13,896 bases of DNA from Paenibacillaceae bacterium (GTDB taxonomy: Bacteria; Bacillota; Bacilli; Paenibacillales; NBRC-103111), in contig JAJFMO010000026.1 of the NCBI GenBank assembly GCA_020697475.1, positions 1 to 13,896 of the forward strand, given 5' to 3'. Shown one piece after another: positions 9,846-13,896 of the stretch (position 1 is the first letter of the stretch; the number at the start of each line of letters is the position of its first letter). The notes under the pieces are model-generated. The model saw only the letters and a program-made list of their open reading frames with translations, was not told the origin of the DNA and made no database searches. A program made the translations under genes and the position numbers.

Positions 9846-9922
9846 ATGGTGTTGAAAGTCGTCGTTGTACTGGCGTTCATCGGATGATACCCTTCATATC
9901 GTCGGTTTGGTTGGTCAGCTGA
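9846..9922 (+). pseudogene. Possible remnant of a small membrane-protein gene
   Basis: ATG 9846-9848 follows the previous stop directly (TGAATG). The frame reads MVLKVVVVLAFIG and stops at TGA 9885-9887. In the neighbouring frame, from the overlapping ATGATA, it continues as MIPFISSVWLVS to TGA 9920-9922. Both halves are hydrophobic, as if one membrane segment had been broken by a frameshift close to the end of the convergent oxidoreductase gene. It is short, so chance is a real alternative. Confidence 0.25.
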
Positions 9923-9924
9923 TG

Positions 9925-11172
9925 CTACAAGATCTGGTTGGCCTGAACCTCTTCCGGATTGAGCAGCTCGAAAGACGCCGGAACTTCGCCCAGGTCGGGA
10001 ATCGGCAGCATCTCCCCATCGCGCATAGCCGACTCATGGGCAATCAGCCCGGGGACGCAATACTTGGCCGCAGCCCAAGCGTGGTTCGGCGGCTGCTTGC
10101 CGGTCACGGCCGCTTTCACAAAGTCGTCGGCCAGGAACTGATGCGATCCGAAATGGCCGTTCCTTAAGCCTGCGAACGATTGCGGCAAGCGCGAAACCGG
10201 GTGAACCTTGGAGACGCCATGGTTCAAATCTTTCCGAAGCGATCCAAACAACTCGTTATCCTCCTTGGTCACCGTGGCCGTTTGGCAAGCCAAAAGATCG
10301 GACAAGTCCTCCACATTGCCTTTCTGCAACGACGTCCAAATCGAGCTTCCGGCATGCTCCTCGTAAGATCCCAACGTACCGTACATGCTCAAATACACGC
10401 TTGCCTTGCCGCTCCAGCCGACGCGCCGAAATTCGTTGAACCGGCACATCCCGCCGTCCGAAGTTCGCATTAACGCCGTTTCGTTACTGAAAGCGTTGTC
10501 CCACAGATTGCCGCCCGCCTGAAAAATACCGTCTTCATGACGATCTTTATACCCCAGACAAGAAACGTGCGTGGCGCGTGCGCCTGTGGCCGATAAAATC
10601 ATGCTCACGGAATGAGTAGGATAATACATGGGCGGGAAACCGGCAACTTTCTTCCAATCGGTTCCGCCGGAATGCTGGAACGATTCGTAAAATCCATGCG
10701 ACATATCGTGCAAGTACTGCGCTTCTCCGTAAACGAAGTGTCCAAAATCGCCGGCGGAATAACGTTGGCGGTTGTAAACGGTGCACGGATAGTAGTAGCT
10801 TGTTTCGCCGGTCATATAGACGAGCCCGGACTTGGCCACCTCGGCGATGATCGCCTCCATCTCTTCGATGGAAGAAGCCATCGGCACCGCGCAATAAACG
10901 TGCTTTCCTGCTTGCAACGCCTTAACGCTGAGCGGACCGTGAAGATGCCGTTGGGCAAAAATCGCTATGGCGTCAATATCGCTGCCGAGCATCTCCTCCA
11001 TCGAAGCATACACCCCGGTAATCCCGAACCGCTCGGCGGTTTGTTGACGGCGCTCTGGCAGCAAGTCCGCGACCGCGACACTGCTGACCCACGGATGAGC
11101 TTGAAACAGCGGGATGAACGCTTGGGCGAAGCGCCCTGTGCCTACAACGCCAAGTTTGATTGGTTTATTCAT
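9925..11172 (-). CDS. Gfo/Idh/MocA-family oxidoreductase, atypical active site
   Basis: A 415-aa protein with an N-terminal NAD(P)-binding Rossmann domain (KLGVVGTGRFAQAFIP, residues about 5-20; VAVADLLPERRQQTAERFG) and a C-terminal substrate domain (GHFVYGEAQYLHDM, FPPMYYPTHSVSMIL, SVYLSMYGTLGSYEEH). The family usually carries an EKP motif with a catalytic Lys after HV.C; here the position reads HVYCAVPMASS, so Glu and Lys are replaced. The YPTH segment recalls NAD-dependent glycosidases of this fold (GH109). Net redox activity is therefore uncertain, and the substrate is unknown but probably a sugar or cyclitol. I chose ATG 11170-11172 because AGGAGGT stands 8 nt upstream; the open frame continues to TTG 11190. 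It is the last gene of a four-gene operon, 14 nt after the phosphatase gene, whose stop touches this SD. Confidence 0.9.
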   Translation of the reverse strand: MNKPIKLGVVGTGRFAQAFIPLFQAHPWVSSVAVADLLPERRQQTAERFGITGVYASMEEMLGSDIDAIAIFAQRHLHGPLSVKALQAGKHVYCAVPMASSIEEMEAIIAEVAKSGLVYMTGETSYYYPCTVYNRQRYSAGDFGHFVYGEAQYLHDMSHGFYESFQHSGGTDWKKVAGFPPMYYPTHSVSMILSATGARATHVSCLGYKDRHEDGIFQAGGNLWDNAFSNETALMRTSDGGMCRFNEFRRVGWSGKASVYLSMYGTLGSYEEHAGSSIWTSLQKGNVEDLSDLLACQTATVTKEDNELFGSLRKDLNHGVSKVHPVSRLPQSFAGLRNGHFGSHQFLADDFVKAAVTGKQPPNHAWAAAKYCVPGLIAHESAMRDGEMLPIPDLGEVPASFELLNPEEVQANQIL

Positions 11173-11186
11173 GAACATATACCTCC

Positions 11187-11840
11187 TCAATGATCACGCG
11201 CTTTCAGCGGACTTAAGCAATCGGCGATATGCTGGTAGTGAATGTTGTATTCAACACATTCGCCGCGATCGTCCAATCGATATTCGTAAATGACCGCATT
11301 CGTGTTGAAATCGATTTTCGGGAAAGCGGCATCCGGACAAATTTGCCTGCGCAATTGGTTGGTAGACGCGCCATGTCCGAACACAGCCACCCGTTCATTC
11401 CCGCCGGCGAGCGGCAACAATTCCTGCCGAAGAAATCGTCCGGTTCTCTCTTGCACATGATCGGCCTCCTCGGCTTCCGCCGGCCACCACTGCCGGGCTT
11501 TGTCGTGGGATTCGATAAATTTCGTTCCGGGAAACATCGACTCGATCTCCGCGCAATCTTCCCAGTCATACTCCCACAAATTCGCCCATGCCTGGTTAAA
11601 AATTTCCCTCATGTCGGGAACGAGGATAATCGGCAGACCTTTATTCCCCGCCAGCGGCAGCGCCGTCTGGATCGTCCGCTTGAACGGACTGCTGTAGATT
11701 CGTGTGAGCGCAATCTTTTCAAAAAAAGGCACGAGCCGTTCGGCCTGAATCTTCCCGCGGTCGGACAAATCGCAATTGGCTACCTCCGTCTGCCCGATAT
11801 TGCCTAGCGATTCCCCGTGTCGAATGACATAAATGTGCAA
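11187..11840 (-). CDS. Histidine phosphatase family protein (phosphoglycerate-mutase fold)
   Basis: A 217-aa cytoplasmic enzyme of the branch-1 histidine phosphatase superfamily, which transfers phosphate through a phospho-His intermediate. Catalytic RHG is at the very N-terminus (IYVIRHGES, His8). The supporting Arg lies in SSPFKRTIQTA, and the second His in VAVFGHGAST. The substrate is not predictable; in this operon a phosphorylated sugar or related metabolite is likely. The start is TTG (11838-11840), supported by GAAGGTGGTG upstream and by the family motif beginning at residue 3. A strand this close to the start leaves no room for a later start. It follows the metallophosphoesterase gene after 38 bp and precedes the oxidoreductase by 14 bp, so the genes are probably cotranscribed. 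Confidence 0.9.
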   Translation of the reverse strand: MHIYVIRHGESLGNIGQTEVANCDLSDRGKIQAERLVPFFEKIALTRIYSSPFKRTIQTALPLAGNKGLPIILVPDMREIFNQAWANLWEYDWEDCAEIESMFPGTKFIESHDKARQWWPAEAEEADHVQERTGRFLRQELLPLAGGNERVAVFGHGASTNQLRRQICPDAAFPKIDFNTNAVIYEYRLDDRGECVEYNIHYQHIADCLSPLKARDH

Positions 11841-11878
11841 CGTTCACACCACCTTCTAAATGTTGTTTCCGTATCCGT

Positions 11879-12649
11879 TTATTTTACATGAATAATCTCC
11901 ATTGTACCCATGCCCGGGTAATATTTGATCTGACTTACGATACTTAAGCTGAGCAGATGCATGTGTGTACCCTCCACCGTCACAGCGCCAGGCAAATGCA
12001 AATGCCCGGTATACACATCGCGGACTTTGCCCTTGATCGACTCTTCATATAGCTCCGGGACATGACTGTGAAGGTAATCGCCGATTTTCCTCCTCGGATC
12101 GATCGAAGCGATATAATCACGGACAGGCGGAATGTCGATCGGGACGTGCGTGATCAAGATGTTCGCCCTGTCGCTGTCCACCGCCTCCGCCAGCCACTCC
12201 CGAGTCCCGGGAAGGATATCGCTGAAAGCGCTGTTCATCAGAATCAGTCTCGTGGCGCCGGTATCGATGACGCGGTTGTCCAGGTTGACCCCGGCTTCCT
12301 TCCAGCCTTTGTCCGCCTCCAGCCATCGCTCGCCATTTTTCCAATCGTCATAATTCTGCTTCTCTTCGTTCCATTCGTACATGGAAAAATCGTGATTGCC
12401 CGGGGTCGCCTCCCAGCGAACGTTCAATTGCCCCATCAATTCGACTGCAAAGTCCCGGTTCGTCTCACTGTACCAATCCACCAGGTCGCCTACGCATACA
12501 ACCAGATCGGGGGCTTCAGCCCGCACCTTGGTGACAATATCTTGGAATGACGGCCACGCATCGGCAAAATGCCGCCGTTTGATGCGAAGCTCCTCCATCG
12601 GCTCCTCTGGGGAAACCAGCTGCAAATCGCCCAAAATAATGAGTTTCAC
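11879..12649 (-). CDS. Calcineurin-like metallophosphoesterase
   Basis: A 256-aa binuclear-metal phosphoesterase without signal peptide. Metal motifs in order: GDLQL at residues 7-11 (the usual D-x-H is D-x-Q here), CVGDLVDW (GDxxD), TPGNHDF (GNHD), LITHVPI, and YTGHLHLP (GHxH). The fold is shared by phosphomonoesterases and phosphodiesterases such as cyclic-nucleotide or glycerophosphodiesterases, so the substrate is open. The open frame extends upstream to 12859, but that part overlaps the isomerase gene and reads as nonsense. GTG 12647-12649 starts the first beta strand (VKLIILGDL), with AAGGGG 8 nt upstream. It lies 22 bp after the isomerase stop, in the same operon. Together with the histidine phosphatase it gives the locus two unrelated phosphohydrolases. 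Confidence 0.9.
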   Translation of the reverse strand: MKLIILGDLQLVSPEEPMEELRIKRRHFADAWPSFQDIVTKVRAEAPDLVVCVGDLVDWYSETNRDFAVELMGQLNVRWEATPGNHDFSMYEWNEEKQNYDDWKNGERWLEADKGWKEAGVNLDNRVIDTGATRLILMNSAFSDILPGTREWLAEAVDSDRANILITHVPIDIPPVRDYIASIDPRRKIGDYLHSHVPELYEESIKGKVRDVYTGHLHLPGAVTVEGTHMHLLSLSIVSQIKYYPGMGTMEIIHVK

Positions 12650-12671
12650 TATTCTCGCCCCTTCATCCGTG

Positions 12672-13535
12672 TTAAACCATATTCCAAATCCTTCTGGCGT
12701 TATCGAAACCCGTCTTGCTGCCCAGCTTGCATTCTTCCTTGCCTTCGAATTCGATGGAAATATTGCCGTCAAACCCGGAATGCTTGATGATCCGAATGAT
12801 CTCATACATATCGATATCGCCGTGCCCGACAATCGCGCCGCGAATATAGTTGCCGCCAAGCGTCTGCTTCCACAGGTCGCCCGGATCCCGATACGAGGGC
12901 CGCACGTAAAAATCTTTCAGATGAATCATCGAGGCAATGGAGATATTGTTCTTCAATGCAGAGACCGGATCTTCGTCCGCGTTCAAAAAATTGCCGACAT
13001 CGAGCAATGTCCGGAAATTGGGCCGATCGACGGCGACAACCAGCCGTTGCACCCGATCGCTCTTCTGAACATAGCGTCCATGATTCTCTACACTGGTCGT
13101 GATGCCGAATTGCGCCGCGTAATCGGCGACTTGACGGCAAGCGTCGGCGAGGCGTTCCAGATCCCGCTCGAATTGCGTGATCGTCGATTGCTCGATCGGT
13201 CGGCTGGCCACATCGTGCCGCATATGCTTGGCTCCGAGCCGATGAGTGATATCCACCAGCTTCATGACCCGCTCAATTTCCCGGCGAAACGCATCGTCAT
13301 CCGGTTTGATGAAATTGGCGCTGTCGGCAAAGTTGGAAATTTCGATCCCCGCATCGTCCGCTTTCTCGCGGATACGGTCGACGAGATCCGGGTTATTCAC
13401 CAACTCGAAGCCGCGCGGAACAATCTCCACGTGTTCTCCGCCTTGGTCGGCGATCCATTGAATGACCTGCAGAATATCCATTTCGCCGGACATCATGGCT
13501 TGCCGCAAACTATAACAACTGATCCCGAGTTTCAT
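12672..13535 (-). CDS. Sugar phosphate isomerase/epimerase (xylose isomerase-like TIM barrel)
   Basis: A 287-aa AP-endonuclease-2/xylose-isomerase-like TIM barrel. The expected metal and base residues are visible: Glu in the strand TTSVENHGRYV, Asp in RTLLDVGNFLN, His in MIHLKDFYVR, His in GAIVGHGDIDMYEIIRI, and Glu in NISIEFEGKEE. Members isomerise or epimerise keto-sugars, sugar phosphates or inosose, usually with Mn or Mg; which one here cannot be read. The start ATG 13533-13535 follows GAGGTGAT at good spacing and begins the first strand (MKLGISCYSL). It is first in the operon after an intrinsic terminator, but a 14-codon mini-ORF with a stronger SD ends in an ATGA overlap with this start, so translation may be coupled. 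Confidence 0.92.
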   Translation of the reverse strand: MKLGISCYSLRQAMMSGEMDILQVIQWIADQGGEHVEIVPRGFELVNNPDLVDRIREKADDAGIEISNFADSANFIKPDDDAFRREIERVMKLVDITHRLGAKHMRHDVASRPIEQSTITQFERDLERLADACRQVADYAAQFGITTSVENHGRYVQKSDRVQRLVVAVDRPNFRTLLDVGNFLNADEDPVSALKNNISIASMIHLKDFYVRPSYRDPGDLWKQTLGGNYIRGAIVGHGDIDMYEIIRIIKHSGFDGNISIEFEGKEECKLGSKTGFDNARRIWNMV

Positions 13536-13576
13536 CGCGCATCACCTCTACCGATCATTCCCACTCGTACATTCAT
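13532..13576 (-). CDS. 14-codon mini-ORF overlapping the isomerase start
   Basis: ATG 13574-13576 reads MNVRVGMIGRGDAR and ends at TGA 13532-13534, overlapping the isomerase ATG by 4 bp. A strong GGGAGGAG SD lies about 7-10 nt upstream. The peptide resembles the first strand and GxGxG turn of a Gfo/Idh/MocA protein. It may be the remnant of a deleted dehydrogenase gene or a coupled leader peptide. Confidence 0.4.
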   Translation of the reverse strand: MNVRVGMIGRGDAR

Positions 13577-13650
13577 TTCCAACTCTCCTCCCTTGCTCCT
13601 AAGACTATCAAATCCCGGTTGTGTAGAAAAGCAAGATATGCACATAAAAC

Positions 13651-13676
13651 AAAAAACCATCAAGAAATGATGGCTT
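13651..13676 (-). terminator. Intrinsic terminator after the sugar-binding protein gene
   Basis: CCATCA (13668-13673 on the minus strand) pairs with TGATGG (13657-13662) around a 5-nt loop, followed by six Us (13651-13656). A-rich sequence on the other side allows the stem to extend and makes it partly bidirectional. It lies about 20 bp after the binding-protein stop and separates that gene from the isomerase operon. Confidence 0.8.
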
Positions 13677-13696
13677 TTTGATATATATTTTACTAT

Positions 13697-13896
13697 TTAC
13701 TTCCCTTTTCCTTGACTCAGAAACTCGTTAACATCCTTCACCGCTTGGCTTTTCAGTACGGTCAGCATTCCGTGAATACCCATATTTTTCTGATATTCAT
13801 CGGAGACCATATACTTAAGCACCTCCATCGCCGCATCGGGATTGCGCGTCCACTTGGTCAAGCCGAAGTACGTCGGATACATCTGGGCGCCGACAC
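13697..13896 (-). CDS. ABC transporter extracellular sugar-binding protein, C-terminal end only
   Basis: The last about 66 residues of a protein whose start lies beyond the window. The segment TKWTRNPDAAMEVLKYMVSDEYQKNMG, split by the usual helix turns, is typical of the C-terminal lobe of family-1 extracellular solute-binding proteins, where the final helices close the sugar-binding cleft. The open frame continues to the window edge (VGAQ before the first Met), so the internal ATG at 13882 is not the start. These are usually lipoproteins serving sugar ABC importers; permease genes would be expected beyond the edge. An intrinsic terminator follows, and the downstream operon presumably processes the imported compound. 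Confidence 0.8.
   Translation of the reverse strand, partial: VGAQMYPTYFGLTKWTRNPDAAMEVLKYMVSDEYQKNMGIHGMLTVLKSQAVKDVNEFLSQGKGK

Noticed and set aside
9662..9922. 86-codon open frame on the plus strand
   Set aside because: It covers the 54-aa membrane protein in another frame, and its Arg/Pro-rich middle is not protein-like. Only its last 12 codons are hydrophobic and are mentioned as a possible remnant.
13600..13640. Possible promoter of the isomerase operon (TTGCTT and a GATAGT-like -10 on the minus strand)
   Set aside because: The -10 match is weak at every reasonable spacing. A promoter is expected here but I cannot place it.
12396..13670. 424-codon open frame on the plus strand
   Set aside because: It is antisense to the metallophosphoesterase and isomerase genes, both with full catalytic motifs, and it runs through the terminator.

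Overview
The window reads as a piece of a moderately GC-rich, spore-forming Bacillota chromosome, most likely Paenibacillaceae (Paenibacillus/Cohnella type). The clues are a valS T-box leader, the valS-folC-murC-spoIIB-like gene order, an SLH-anchored wall amidase, frequent GTG/TTG starts with strong Shine-Dalgarno (SD) sites, and two sites resembling mother-cell sigma-E promoters. The genus is an inference; no rRNA or other marker is present.

Left part (1-2221): the 3' end of an OmpR/PhoB-type response regulator runs rightward. Its stop overlaps the stop of a convergent 80-aa DUF4321-like membrane protein that has its own sigma-A promoter. A secreted N-acetylmuramoyl-L-alanine amidase with three SLH repeats follows on the plus strand. 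It overlaps by 23 bp, tail to tail, with the SpoIIB-like gene.

Core block (2199-9580, minus strand): transcription goes valS, folC, murC, then a SpoIIB-like SPOR-domain protein, joining tRNA charging, folate metabolism, wall precursor synthesis and sporulation engulfment. valS is preceded by a sigma-A promoter and a full valine T-box riboswitch (specifier GUC, T-box, terminator), plus an additional nested hairpin before the valS SD. The gap between murC and the spoIIB-like gene holds a sigma-E-like promoter. It also holds a hairpin that would hide the SD only in read-through mRNA.

Junction (9580-9925): a 54-aa two-helix membrane protein (TTG start, good SD, sigma-E-like promoter) is transcribed divergently from valS. 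After it lies a short broken reading frame, possibly a gene remnant.

Right part (9925-13896, minus strand): an accessory carbohydrate locus. The C-terminus of an ABC sugar-binding lipoprotein gene ends at an intrinsic terminator. A tight four-gene operon follows: a xylose-isomerase-like TIM-barrel isomerase/epimerase, a calcineurin-like metallophosphoesterase, a histidine-phosphatase-fold enzyme, and a Gfo/Idh/MocA-type oxidoreductase whose usual EKP motif is replaced. A 14-codon mini-ORF resembling the N-terminus of another Gfo/Idh/MocA protein overlaps the operon's first start codon. Two unrelated phosphohydrolases between an isomerase and an NAD-dependent enzyme suggest use of a phosphorylated sugar, cyclitol or similar substrate. 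This is the best candidate here for an undescribed pathway.
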